Positions 1-12,900 of a DNA stretch of 64,000 bases are shown one piece after another. The notes beneath the pieces are model-generated. The model was not told where the DNA came from. It was given only the letters and a program-made list of their open reading frames with translations, and did no database searches. A program made the translations under genes and the position numbers. The number at the start of each line of letters is the position of its first letter. The stretch's first letter is position 1. Origin of the DNA: Mangifera indica (Eukaryota > Streptophyta > Magnoliopsida > Sapindales > Anacardiaceae); contig NC_058137.1 of assembly GCF_011075055.1 (NCBI RefSeq), forward strand, positions 868,001 through 932,000. Direction: 5' to 3'.

Positions 1-2850
1 CATCGGAAGGGAACATACCAAGGAGCAGGGTGGCCTGTGTGGCGGCATTCCCAGCTAGAGAGACGCCCTTGAACCCGGATTGCTGAAGCTTCTCCCTCCA
101 ATTATGAATCTTAATATCACCACTCCTAGAAGGGCCTCCCACCGCCAGCACGTTGCGGATCTCCCTGGACAGTAACTGCTGCTCCACTGCATGCCTCTCT
201 TCGCTCTCCTCACCGTAGCTTGCCCCCAACGAGTCAAACAGAGCTGAGTAGTAATGTATTGCCTCCACAAACCTCCCCAAGAATGAACCCGCTGGGCTGA
301 GGTCCTGCTCCACTACCGTCACCACTTTTGGTGCCAATCTGAAAATTTTACATTTTATACATCCGCCATCATGCATGCAGGTAAATAATTGGATATGGAA
401 AACGTATGTTGCAATGATCCTTTAAGTATTTGCTATCTAATATGCAATGACATGTTTTAAAATATAAAACAAAATCCATAATTCTAGTATTTGCAGTCCT
501 GGTCTGTAACCTAATTCATTATCGGTATATTGTTTGTTTTAGTCAGTAAAACCGTGACTGATTTTGAGTTACATATTTAAAAAATTGTATCGTAGTGCTA
601 CGTCTTAACAATTTAGGGATTTACAAATTGTTTAACTATTTTTTTTATCATTTTCAAACGATATAAAATATTCATACACAATATCTTTTATGTGTTTTAT
701 CGAACATAAATTAATTAACTTTAGAGAAGATACAACCTATCATATCATAGCCGTGGTATAGTATTTTCAAACATATTTGCATAGCATCAGTCTAATAATC
801 TAATCTACTATAGGGTTAGATTCGAACCGATGCATATGACATTGTTTTAGTTTATTCGAATCAAAATTTTATAGATTCATAAATTAAACAAGTCAAACAT
901 CCTCTGAACTTAAGTTTGACTTGCTTAAATTAAGTTTATTTTGAGCTTATTCAAACCAGGTTAATAGACCAACTCAATTCAACTTAATTTGAATTTAACC
1001 CTACTCCCTGTCAATTTGATAACTTAAAAATCTTTTCTTATCATCTCCATGTATCTCAAATTCTCAATTGTGCTTTTAACACATAGATATGGAATTTGTG
1101 CAGGAGTGTTCACATTTATCAAATAGGAAGATGCAGAAATTAATTACCTCTGTAGAAGCCACAGCGTATTGGTATCGGAGCCAGTGACATCGTAGAGGGA
1201 ATGCTGCAGCCAGTGGACTGCGACGGCTTCTCTCTTGCTGACATTGAGTTTTTGGGGATCCAAGTTCGCAACTTTATCGGCAACCGGGTAGAACTCGAAG
1301 GGAAGGCCTAATTTCTCAGCGAAATCAGAAAGTCGCTTGCCTGTGGCCTCTAGAGCCTCCATAGAGGTGCCTAACCCGGTGAGACGCACGTAAGGAGGCC
1401 CTCCAGGTCTAGAAGCGAGGATGTGAAAGAGACCAGGCCACTGAAGGCCTTGCATAATATCTAAATCTATGATATGCACTCTCTCCTCCTTCTCGAACGC
1501 TTCCTGTATGGCCTGATTGGCTGTGAAATGAGAGAACTTGATGAAAGGACTGATGCCATTGAACACCTGGAAGGCCGAAGCCATTTTTTGGTTATGACTC
1601 TGGGGCAAAGAAGGCAATGCTGCATATATTCCAAGGTGGGAGTTTACTAGTCTAGCGAACATTGCTTCTGAGAAGTATGCAGCCACTCTCTGTGCAGAAG
1701 TCCCATATGGCGTGGAGAGTTGAGAAATCTCCAGCAGCATCTTGTTCGCTTCTTCAAAGTTATCCGCCGAAACCGCCTCTGCGCACTGCAAAAGCAAAGT
1801 CAGCAGGTGCAGACCTTCTTCGTCCCTCTGTTGTTGCCGCATTTCTTCTTTTTTATCTCTCATTGCACAAGCTATTGGTGCTGCTGTTGGCGTAGGTGTT
1901 GCAACGGTCTCCGCTGGTGATGAGTTCTCGTTCCCTTGTAGTTGTTGTTCCTGAGGCTGAGGCTGAGGTTGCACCTGATTCGGCGAGAGAGGAGCAGCCG
2001 TAACAGACTGCTGATGATGTTGAAGATTCTGTTGAGAGGTAGAGACGGCGGGCAGTTGTGTTAATCCCCAGTCCAAGTATGTTGAATCCGGTAGAGAATA
2101 AGTCGGGAGATTTTCCAGGGCAAAGTCAAGATTGAGATTACACTGCCTTTGGTAAATTTCCACAGGCCTTCTGTCCAATGATTCAGTAAGAGAGCGGAGC
2201 CTGTACTCCAGGAGGACAGCCAGGTTGGGATTACAAGGGAAAATAATGTCCCTTACATTATGAATCAGTTGAGAAATGGAGACATTGGTTGAGTTATGAA
2301 TGAGGTCCTTTATGATGCTGTCGATCCAAGCCGTGGCTGAGCAGTCTTCCATGGTTGCCGGGATCAAGCCGTTGGTAGATGCTTCTCGACTTCTCTCAGG
2401 TGGGAACAACGGCAGACCGGAAAAGCCACAAACAGCCGGCGCCTGTGGCTGAGATTGGGACTGTTGTTGATCAGGGGAAAAGTCGTCTATGCAACTCAAG
2501 TTCGTGGAAGAGGGAAGCAGCATATTCATGTTCAGATTATTATTGATAGTGGAGTAATTGAGAAGCGGGCTGGCAATGGCGTTAGGTGTAGAATTTGAAC
2601 TGTTTCTCCTGGGAAATCTACGGTAATAATCATCATTCAACTGCACTTCCATTTCTGAAGCCATTCTCTTCCTCGCCATCTTCCAAGGCCGACACTGTTG
2701 GTTGCTTTCGGTGCTATTAGATGCAGTTGTTGTCATTGGCATTGTTGAACTTTCACGACCAAGACGATCTCCATTAGTATTATTATTATTAACTTGTGTT
2801 TGTGCAGCATTTCCTCCCTTTTCACCACCCAGAAAACCAGAAGCAGCCAT
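1..2850 (-). CDS. SCR: SCARECROW, GRAS-family transcription factor (3' end off window)
   Basis: Exons are 2850..1148 and 338..1 (partial); the intron 1147..339 has GT-AG ends and splits an Arg codon after the residues WLLQ. The ATG at 2850 opens a 567-codon exon. The N-terminal third is rich in Asn, Gln, Ser and Thr, with a basic [11 protein letters not shown] stretch typical of SCR. From about residue 349 the GRAS domain begins with the leucine-rich [15 protein letters not shown], followed by [18 protein letters not shown] near residue 458 (the VHIID motif). Exon 2 encodes [14 protein letters not shown] and then a SAW region ending at GMFPSD. About 30 C-terminal residues lie beyond base 1. 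In the family, SCR acts in the nucleus with SHORT-ROOT to specify endodermis and control asymmetric ground-tissue divisions. The single intron position matches my memory of Arabidopsis SCR. SCR-LIKE23 was considered, but the long SCR-type N-terminus favours SCR. Confidence 0.95.
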
Positions 2851-2912
2851 GAAGATGATGTACGAGTAGTTGCAGTAAGAGTGTAGTAGGAGTAGTAGTA
2901 GTCTTCATAGAA

Positions 2913-2939
2913 ATGGAGATGGAGATGGAGATGGAGATG
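2913..2939. repeat. (ATGGAG)n hexanucleotide microsatellite
   Basis: Four and a half perfect ATGGAG copies lie about 65 bases upstream of the SCR start codon. On the SCR strand they read CTCCAT and probably fall in its 5' UTR. A shorter GTA-type trinucleotide run sits between the repeat and the ATG. Confidence 0.8.
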
Positions 2940-3744
2940 TTAACAAGTAAGAACCAAAAAGAGAAGGCAATCCAAACAGATAACGGTGTGAAGATTGGGA
3001 CAGCAACTTGGGGATTCTTCTTGCTCAGCTCAACTTTTAACCCTACACGATCTTCCATGCCTCTTTTTATCTTTTCTTATTTATCTGCGTATGCAGTAGT
3101 ACATAATATAATATATATATATATACATATATATATTTTACTATAGATAGACCTGATCAAGGGCTTGTATTTTTAAGTCTGAGCTTGGATACGTTGGATT
3201 CGTCAAATTCATAAATACAAAAGATTTTAATTCAAATTAATCAAAATACCCTTGTTCTATTTTACAGCTCTGCAATGTACTATATCTTTCCCTGGAATCA
3301 CTTCTTTTTTTGTATTGACTTTCATTAATCCCCACATACAATGCTTAGGCTTTTAATTCATTTTCAACCTCCAAACCTTTTCACATTGATTTGAAGTAAA
3401 TAACAATGCTATGCAATCAAACTGATAGTTAAGCATCAATATTTGATTCAAACTGTCTGAAATTTGAACCATCCCTACTAAGCATGGGTAAAGAAATGGA
3501 CAATTTTTACATTCCAACTTTTAGAAAATTCAACAAATTTATGGGAGATAACAAGACATAATGTTAGTGGGTTTGTATTAAGTTAGACTTGTGAAGTCAC
3601 TTTCGGAATTCAATGTTTCCACAGGACATCTGACACAGCAATCGACATGTATTGAATAGCTTTTGGCTTGCTTCATTTTAAAAGACCATAGCAAACATTC
3701 AACTCCCTCCAACAAAGCTCACCTTTCTTATAAGGCCAACTTTA

Positions 3745-3748
<4 letters not shown>

Positions 3749-3805
<57 letters not shown>
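3749..3805. repeat. (TA)n microsatellite
   Basis: An uninterrupted TA dinucleotide run of about 57 bases lies in the SCR/FolD spacer. Confidence 0.9.
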
Positions 3806-3807
<2 letters not shown>

Positions 3808-5993
3808 TACGTTTTGTTATCTATGCTCACCTAATCTAGTATCCAAAACCTGCATTACTAAAGCAGTACAGTAAGTCAACCAGCTTTACAGGGAACCCAT
3901 AATTGTACTAGTGGCAATAGCATATGCTAATTTGTCACGAGAAATAAAAATGGAAATGGGAAGAGAAGGCATTATTGAAACCAAAAGTTTAAGGGGATCC
4001 AGATTCAAATCAAATAATATTCAACATTACAGGTTGAAGTTGGGAAGAAGAAGACAGAGAGAGGAAGGCTATGCAAAGTGTCAAACTTCACGTTCCCAAA
4101 TTTGCAACGTAGCGTTTGACATTTTGCATCACGCTGCTGCGAAAAGAGATTATTCAGGGTTCAGGCGAAACCTTGCGTGGGAAAATTAAATTTGCTCACA
4201 GTAACAATTTTTACTTTGGGCTGTAGGCTTGGTTTGACTCCAGAGAAATAGAGAGGGATTGGGAGTAAATACAATAAAATTGACCAAACACTGAGCAACG
4301 AACCGGAAAAGAACAAGCTTTCACAGTCGACGAGGACAAAATTTTACAAGGATGACATGACAGTAGATCTGAGGCAGCTATTATGATAATCTAGTCCAGA
4401 GTGAAAGAAAGAAGCCTAATAGATTAGGCGTGTAAAAGTTGAGCATCTTTTAGAGAAACGTCCTTTTTCAGCCCTCCGTTTCACGGAAAAACAGGTTCCC
4501 TCTCTCACTCTCTTCTCTTGTCTTTCTTATGGCAACTCGATCCAACACGTGAGAGGCACAGAAATCGATGTTTCCTCATTGCTCTCTGAGATGTGAGAAA
4601 AGATCTCCACCGTCTCAATCCTTTTCAAACTCTCTCCTTGGTTTGCATTATTATTCTACTCTCCTGGCTTTGTGGTCCACTTGCTGTTTTTATTCTGTCT
4701 TGTTTGGTTGGAAAAAGGATTGCAACCTGGTACAGGGGTAAAGTCGAATGATGCAAAACTTGAATTTAGACCCGCCTGAGCTGATCTAAAACCAGCTCAA
4801 GCTAGGGTTGGTTCAAGGAGAAACAACCTCAAGATCTGTTTGGTAAATTTTTGTAAATTAAAATTTTGATTCGATTTAAAATAATATCAAACAGGTTCGA
4901 TCTAAAGAGACAGGCATGGCCAAGTGAAAAATAAAAAGTACTGATAGAAGGAAAATGGTGGGCACATGGAGAAGAAGAAGAATAAAGAGATAAAATAAAA
5001 ATCGCATTACGTTAAAAAATATTGATGCAGAGAAACTGACAATTTGTATTTGATAGGAAAAAGACAGAAGGATTTCATACCGAACATTCGAGCTTTAACA
5101 ATACAACAATGGCGTCGATCTAAATTTGGTTACAGAGAAAAGCAAATGCGTCTCGTTGCATAAGCCAACACCACCAAAATCTATCTCATATATACATACA
5201 TGTTCTATCGATTCATTTATGTATTAAATTCCAACCCATAACCAATGCCAGACAGGGGGCAGATGACCCTGTTTACATTAAAAACTAATATAAATCTTGA
5301 TGGTAAGTTCGACATAGCTAGCTTTCTTCCATGATAATAATACGAATGCTAACTATACAAATTCAAGTATCTTCTTTCCAATTAAAATCCAAGTTTGATT
5401 GTTTTGCTTTTTTTTTTTTTTTCTTTCATGTAAATTATATTGGAATTAGAAGTGGCGTTAAACTCAATCGAATATAATTAAAAACTAATTTAAACCCGTT
5501 TAAAACCTAAATTGATGTTGAGTTCGATATAACAAAAAGAAAAATACTCATTAAAGATGCCAATGAAAAAAAGTTGTTGAGAAAAAAATCATTATAAAAG
5601 ATGAATTTTATTAACAACTTTGTAGTAACTCAATTTGAACTTTGAATTGGAGTTAATTTAAGTGAGAATTTGATTTTTTAATTTAAAAAATAAAAATTTG
5701 TCATTTGAACAAACTTTAGGTGGGTGACAGCCTTTTAGTCATTTTTTAATAGCATTTAATAATTAAAAAAAATTTGTTGGGACTTAAGAATTTAGTATTT
5801 ATTAAATAAAACTTAATAATTTAGTCTCAATTTGTAAATCTTGAACCAATTTTAAATAAATTTTTTTATATTTAAATTAATCTTGATTTATACTTTTTAA
5901 ATTTTAATTTGGACCGAAGCAAATCCTAAAAAGTTTTACTTTTGAAAGTCATCAAGACTCTGTAAGTGAAAAAGTAGGCCGCTAAATGATAAT

Positions 5994-6009
5994 TGGGCTT
6001 CATGGCCCA
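5994..6009. promoter_or_regulatory. Inverted pair of site II (TGGGCY) elements
   Basis: TGGGCT at 5994-5999 and GGCCCA at 6004-6009 form an inverted pair about 235 bases before the FolD start codon. Site II elements bound by TCP factors are common in promoters of plant genes for organelle and ribosome functions, which fits the FolD gene downstream. Its use is inferred. Confidence 0.5.
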
Positions 6010-6240
6010 TTAAGCGGCTGTGGCCGTGTTATTGAGAAGTGGAAAATCTGATAATCCTCTTTGCGTAGCCGTCGTTTCTTCTTCTTGGCCATGCCCATGA
6101 CCGACGGCGGAAAGCTGAAGCTGACCATGTAAACGAGCCATTAGAAACTGTTCAACGGTTGATTTGAGCTTGTAGGAGATACTTATTTGTATACCCATGA
6201 CAAGAAAAATACAGAAATAGGATTGTATAAGGTTAAAAAA

Positions 6241-8919
6241 ATGATGATGGCAAGAAGTAGAATGCGAAGCGCAGGCTTGGCAGTGGCATTGCAGAAGGGA
6301 TTCATAAAGAAGATGGGTTTTTATTCATACAGCAGCAAATTTTTAATGTCCCCATCACTTGTTTCTCTGGACCTCCCTGACGTATGGACCCATAACTCCA
6401 GCCACAATCATTCTCATCCACTACCATCTGTATGTTGTAAGTAGCTTCAATTCCTCCAGTTAGCTCTTGCATTTTGCTTCTTGCTGAACATTTTTTAGTC
6501 ATATTGGATTGCTTTTTACATCGGGAATTGATAAGTATTCATAGATAGTATCTTGACACCAAATATATATATATATTTCTGTCGTAGTTGATCCTGATTA
6601 AACATTAGAAGTATATTGGATTTTCCTCAATGACTGAATACTTTGTGTGCAAATACCACCACATATTTGATTCCATCTGTGAATATATTTTATTAAGCAT
6701 TGGAGTCTCAATAAGAGTGCTAAATCTTGCAGCCAGCCAATTCATTACGCATGTGTTATATGGTAGTGACTTGAAATCTGTAAATGGTTATGTTAATTTA
6801 GGAAGTGCGGATGCGAAATGTGACCCCAATTTTGTAATGGTTATCAAAATACAATTAAGTAAATGTAGTGCCTAGGACCTCATCCTTTTGTCAGTGTAGA
6901 TGAATGGAGTAGTTATGACCTGTGCACTAGAGCAATCCATAGTAGTGTGGGTACGACTTATTGTGAAATTTCAAGTATTTGTCAGAAAAAGTTGTCATTA
7001 TAAAAGTTGTATTAAGGTATATGTTAAGGGAAAGTGTTTGCCGCAAAATAGAGAGAACAAACATAATTCCTTCTTCTTGTATTTTTTTTTATTCGTAGTT
7101 AAATTTTTCTCTTTCGTTTGTCTATGGTTTTTCTTGTAATGGGTGTTCCACATAAATTCTTGTGTTCCTATGTTGAGTAATTATACATTTTTACTGTTTG
7201 GTTGCTTTGAGTTTCATAATAGCATGTGTAGATGATTAGCCAGTTAAATAGAGTTTATTCCAATAGACTAATTGGAGGTAGAAATTAAGCATTCAAAATT
7301 TGCCAATTATGAGTTCCAAGCAAGGATAATTGTATTGCCATTATCCTGAGTTACCCTTATTTCATTTTCTTTATATCATTTAAGGCCCAGTGTAGTTGAT
7401 TCTTGAACGTCAATCACAGCTTATCAACATTCTGCTACTGTAATTGATGGAAAGTCGATTGCAGAGGAGGTCAGGTCAAGTATTGGTAGTGAAGTCAAGG
7501 GAATGAAGGAATCTATTGGAAAGGTTCCTGGCTTGGCTGTGATTTTAGCGGGTCAAAGAAGGGACTCTCAGACTTATGTCCACAACAAGATAAAAGCTTG
7601 TGAAGAAGCTGGAATCAAGTCTATTGTTACTGAATTTCCTGATGATTGTACTGAAAATGAGGTTCTTGATGCTCTGTCAAATTTTAATGAGGACAAATCA
7701 ATTCATGGTGTTCTTGTACAGCTTCCTCTACCACAAGTAATCTCTTTAACTCTGATATAATCTAATCTTTTGCCTTTTCTTTTTCTGAAATGTGACTTTA
7801 TTTAAATGAAGCATCTACCATGTAAAAGATCTGTCATATCTACTCATAGCTTTACCTGTCTTGCTGAAATTTTTACTGTTCGTAGCATGTGATCTTTGTT
7901 AAAGAAGTTTTCATTGTTGAAATGAAAATGCTGTAGATGTTCTTAATCCTCCAAGCTTGCTATAACATTGGGTTTATGTCATTCAAAGGTTCTGGTTTGG
8001 TAGAAAATGGTGGGTTGTCTTTTGTTTTCTTTTATTAAAAAGAAAAAAGGAGGAAGAGATATTTCTCTATTTGGTGTTTCGATGCAAGACTAATGACAAA
8101 TATATCTGGTACAGCATTTAGACGAGGGAAAGATTTTGGATGCAGTGCTTTTGGAAAAAGATGTTGATGGCATTCATCCAGTGAATATGGGGAATCTAGC
8201 CATGAGAGGAAGGGAACCACTGTTTATCCCCTGCACTCCAAAAGGTTGCATTGAGTTGCTGATCAGATCAGGTGTGGAAATAATGGGAAAGAATGCTGTG
8301 GTAATTGGAAGAAGCAACATTGTTGGATTGCCCACATCTTTATTGTTGCAGGTAATAGATTATTCTCACTGATTTCAACTCTGCTATTCTATTCAGTTAG
8401 ATAAAGATGGTTTTACCAACATCTTTGGGCAGCGGCACCATGCGACTGTCAGTATCATACATGCCTTCACAAAAAACCCAGAGACAATCACCAAAGAAGC
8501 TGATATCGTGGTTTCAGCTGCAGGAGTGCCAAATCTAGTTCGCGGCAGCTGGCTAAAACCTGGTGCAGTTGTACTCGATGTTGGGACATGCCCAGTTGAA
8601 GTAAGTAGAAATTCTTTCATCATTTGCTTGTTGCTGGAGCTTTTCACATTTATAAACCATTCAATGCCCTATTGACTGGTAAAGCACCTTTAGTTTCCTA
8701 GTATAAATGTTTAGCTTTGAGTTCTGAATTCACTCTATGTATGATCAGGATGCAAGCTGCGAATGTGGTTATCGTCTCGTAGGAGATGTTTGCTATGAAG
8801 AAGCAGTTAGATTGGTGTCAGCAATTACTCCAGTGCCAGGCGGAGTTGGACCAATGACTATTGCCATGCTTCTCTCCAACACTCTCGACTCTGCCAAACG
8901 AGTATACGGTCTTACTTGA
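6241..8919 (+). CDS. FOLD1: Bifunctional methylenetetrahydrofolate dehydrogenase/cyclohydrolase, organellar
   Basis: Exons 6241..6436, 7420..7736, 8115..8351, 8433..8600 and 8749..8919 give 362 residues. The enzyme oxidises 5,10-methylene-THF with NADP and hydrolyses the methenyl product to 10-formyl-THF in one-carbon metabolism. Residues 1 to about 65 are Ser/Arg-rich and lack acidic residues near the start, as in an organelle transit peptide. The catalytic TYVHNKIKA motif is at 117-125, with the expected Lys at 122. LVQLPLPQ closes exon 2, [13 protein letters not shown] follows in exon 3, and the Rossmann motif GRSNIVG is at 236-242. [19 protein letters not shown] lies near the C-terminus. 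The frame upstream of 6241 stays open only to a TTG, so the ATG triplet at 6241 is the likely start. The match is to mitochondrial FOLD1; the chloroplast paralogue FOLD4 is the alternative. Confidence 0.93.
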
Positions 8920-9910
8920 CTGCCAATGCCAGTAAATTGCCTTGTTATAAGATAGCCTCAACATTTTTTACATTTCTCTGCCCTAATTAGAGTAATGAAC
9001 TGAGTTGAAAACAACCAAACGACCTTGGCCCTGCAGAAAATCAAAGCCAGTCACTGATAAATTTGAAGAAAACAGGTAGACTGTGTAGTTCCAGTTCGGT
9101 TCATATATAACTGCTGCGGATCTCCCCCATTGTAATTCTATCTAATGCAATCTTGCACCAAGAAAATGCGGTCATTATATTGATAAAAAATTCCTTTAAA
9201 TCATATGAAATTTTGTTAAAAAGTGGTGCATGCTGCCATCTCTTAACATTCACCATTTCTAGTAACAGGTACAACAAACCCTAATCGTGAGGTACCGTTG
9301 CCAAGATAAACAGAAATATTGGATTATAGCTGGATTTGATGTGGACTGAATTTGAGTAAGGTCTAACTCAAGTTGATTTAAATTCAATGAACTAGTTTTA
9401 GATCAACAAATCATACTCAACTTGAAATAATTTAATTTTAAATTTGATATAAATAAATTCAAACACAAATTGTTTAAGAAAAGCAAATCAAATAATCAAT
9501 AAACAGATCTTGATCGTTCATAATACAAATATCACATATCAAATGACACTTCAAGGTTGAAATAGCAGAGTTGACAAACATCGATTGTGCCTGAAAGCCT
9601 TTGCCTATTATTCTCACCATAAGCCTGACGCTGGTATCAGAGGTTGATACAGCAAAGCCGACACATAAATTGGGCAAACCCTAGTATGTTTAGGAAAAAA
9701 ATTGAAAATCTATTTAGGTCATCATGCGTAGGTTACACCTTCGCATAGTGACAACAAGAATTGGTTATACTAATTTCAAGTAATATACATATGTAACATT
9801 CCGGTTGAGATTCTTCATCGAATCATACCAACCTTAGAAGAAGCAATGACAAATAAATTGAAAATAATCACTCAAGATTACACTGCTTTCCAATGAATAC
9901 AAGGCTTCTC
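8920..9910. other. Intergenic between convergent FolD and GOLD-domain genes
   Basis: This holds the two 3' UTRs. The part 9320-9480 is an AT-rich stretch of alternating TTGAATTT/AAATTCAA-like words, like the degenerate repeats elsewhere in the window. I see no gene. Confidence 0.6.
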
Positions 9911-12900
9911 TCATCCTTCCACGTCAGTTGACTGTGCTGGCTCAACAACAGGAGGTATGCAGTCCACTTTGTAGCGCAGGACCTATTGCAAAAGTGAACG
10001 AACATAAGTTGTCAGGAGAATCAGAATTTAGAGTCACAAACAGCCTGCCAAAGCTAATTTAAAAGTGGGCAAGGGCATGGGAACCAACCATGGGATCACA
10101 TTTACTTATGCTGCTTACTAATCAGAGTTCTTTGCCAAGTTGAAACACGTCATCTATATATCTTAAATTTTAAAAACGTATGATTGTTAATTCAGGAAAT
10201 AAAAAATCCATATGGTTGTTATGCTGGCATAACCAATATAGAAACCCTGATGTTCACAAAGGTCAGCAGTGTTGTGTACAGGATATTATGCTACATTGCT
10301 TCAAGAATTCCCAGAGAACTATCATTTGATAATATATTAAGACAGTATTACAAAAAATTTTCCTGTGGTAATAACTCAACTCTCCATAAAAACAGAGTCT
10401 GAAACTTGAATTGTGTCAAAAAGAAAGTGAAAATCGACTAAGGAATTCCTTGAACCCATCTGCTCACCTTTTTAAAAAAAGTTGAATATGAATTGTCCCA
10501 AATGAGTTTGTAGTTCCCCACCATAATGGTACAGAAGTTGCCCTGCAGAAATAATCAATGAGATTGGTGGGAACTTGCTATTACATAGCAAAGCATGGTA
10601 AATAAATGTTTGGCAACAGATGCAACAACTCACTTGATCAGACTCATAACGGCGGTAAGGTAATATCAGCTGAGGGATAAACATCAATGGCCAGCAAAAT
10701 ACAAAAAGAAGCAGTTAAGTGTAAAAAAAAAAGAACTGGTATAAGTAAAGAACAAGGAAGCTACAGAAGGTTTTGAAGCACAATCAGCACAAAAAACTTC
10801 AGCTGATGAGAATCACATTAAAATATTAATAGTATGCACTAACATAGTTCGACTTACAGTTTTCTCTCCAGAAGGATTTGTGTACTCCAAACTAAAACCA
10901 ATATCCTGACAGCAATGAATTAAACATTAATATTATAAACTATAAGTCATGCATCTTGTACAAATGCAGCACATGAGATCCACAGATTTGATAATAAACT
11001 GCAAAATGAATTTTGTAAGTTATTGCAGTTAAAATGGAACATATGCAGGCAAGGGACAATAATGCTCAGAGTTTCAAGTAATAACAAAATAACAAGGACT
11101 CCCAAATATCCTTCAGAATTAATTTAATAAACAAAAATTTGTCAATTTATAATAAATTTAACACAATTTCTCCAAAAAGTTTGAAACTTAAGTCCTCATA
11201 GCATTATTATTTCTGGTTTTCCAAAGCGAAATTATGAAAATATGTTGAGTGACACTCAGAAAATACATATGATTTTAAGAAAAGAGAAATGTATAAATTA
11301 CAATAATTATGTTAAAGAACTATACCATATTAATCTTGCCTTGCACCAATGAAAAATCCCAAGCAATGTAAGAGTTTACAGAATCCACAGTCAAAGAGAC
11401 CTAAAACAACAACAAATTAGAAAGAAATGGTTCAGATTGGCATTATGTACAAAGGTCCAAGGACCAATGAACAGTTACCAAACAGAATACATAAGAAAAT
11501 TCAAAGATGTTCTGTCAAACCCATCCAACTAGGCTAGATTAAAAGATAACTATAAAATAATAGTTAGATCCATAATTTTAATGACCAATTAAAACAAAAA
11601 ATTGTTTGAGATTGTTCTTTAAGGTATATACAAGAATAGGTAACTGCGGCATAACCTTGTACACTAATTCTCAACATCAAAACATTTTGAGCAGCTGAAA
11701 GCACACAAAGAAGTGACCCAAATAAAAAAAAAAGAGTATATTAGGGTCATCCACCAAGTTGTTAAGTAGGAGACAGAAGAGAGCAAAAGAAACTTTTCAC
11801 AGTTCCTAGTTTTCTTATATGCCCTCATATTATCAAGAGAGGCTTCATCAGTTTGGATAGAAGGTTTACAAACCTGAAGCCTCTCTATCATTCAAATTTT
11901 TTCTGAATTTGAGATACTAATCCACTGGGAAGAGGAGGGCCTCATGCCACCAAAACATATACCAATTCCAAACAAAACCTTCCTGTTTCATTTCTGGATT
12001 ACTCTTTTCTCTCCATGCATCTGAACTGAGAAGTGATTTTAAGACATTGATTATTCTCTTGGAATCCATCTGGAATAGGGAAGTTTTTTTTTTTTGGGTT
12101 TATAGCAGACTTCTGGAATGCAAAGGGCTATCTTTTTTTATTATTATTTTTTTTTAAATAGGTTTTCTCAGTCCTGTGGTTTTTGTGCTTCTTGTGAACA
12201 TCTGATGGTCCACTTTATAATTGTAACTTTTTATTACAGTTCCTTTAATAAATTCTTGGGATCTTATCCAAAAGAAAAGTGAAAATAAAGCAGCAGCAAA
12301 CTACACAAAAACGCATTTAAAAATGACCTTCAAAGATGAGCAGACACCATTAAACAGATTTGAAAACAAACCTCATAATTTTTCCCAGCTTGAACAGTTA
12401 TTTCCTTGTAATCATCATTTTTCCTGCAATGAAAAAACTAGCAATAAGCAGGAAATTCAGGTAGTGCTAAGCAAAGACTTTGAAACTTACCCAGCTTCTA
12501 GTGCACCTGCAACCTCTGCTGAAATAAAGAACGGGGAATTCGCAAAGACCTCACTGGTACAAACAAACATGCCAGTTAGCATATTTTGATAAATTTACGA
12601 GCACACTTGAGAAATATTAGATTAAAAAAAGGGGGGTGTGTTCCAATGTTCAACAAGAAACCTAATCCTACTATGTCGTGTCAGCCACTCAATACTCAAA
12701 CAAGCAACATCATATCTCAGAAAGAAAAGACTCATCAAATAAGATCAAACTATCCCAAGTAACATACATCAAGAAATTAAAAATAAGACTCCTTAATTTA
12801 GAGCAAATAGAAAAGGAACATGATCACCAGTAGAAGCGTCAATTGGGCCATGCCGAATGGACACCCAGCCCAAAACCCGGGATTAAGGCCCAGACCAGTG

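Larger units (their letters stand above)
2851..6240. other. Intergenic: divergent promoters of SCR and FolD
   Basis: This 3.4 kb spacer separates two divergently transcribed genes, so it must hold both promoters. I see no coding exon with support. Open frames here are short and unlike any family I know. It holds AT-rich microsatellites and, at about 5450-5930, AT-rich degenerate repeat sequence of the kind found in the other spacers. Confidence 0.7.

Noticed and set aside
2913..3805. Repeats checked as a possible CRISPR or regulatory array
   Set aside because: They are simple microsatellites with no unique spacers.
6187..6240. In-frame extension upstream of the FolD start
   Set aside because: It begins at TTG with no ATG; the ATG at 6241 is the first usable start.
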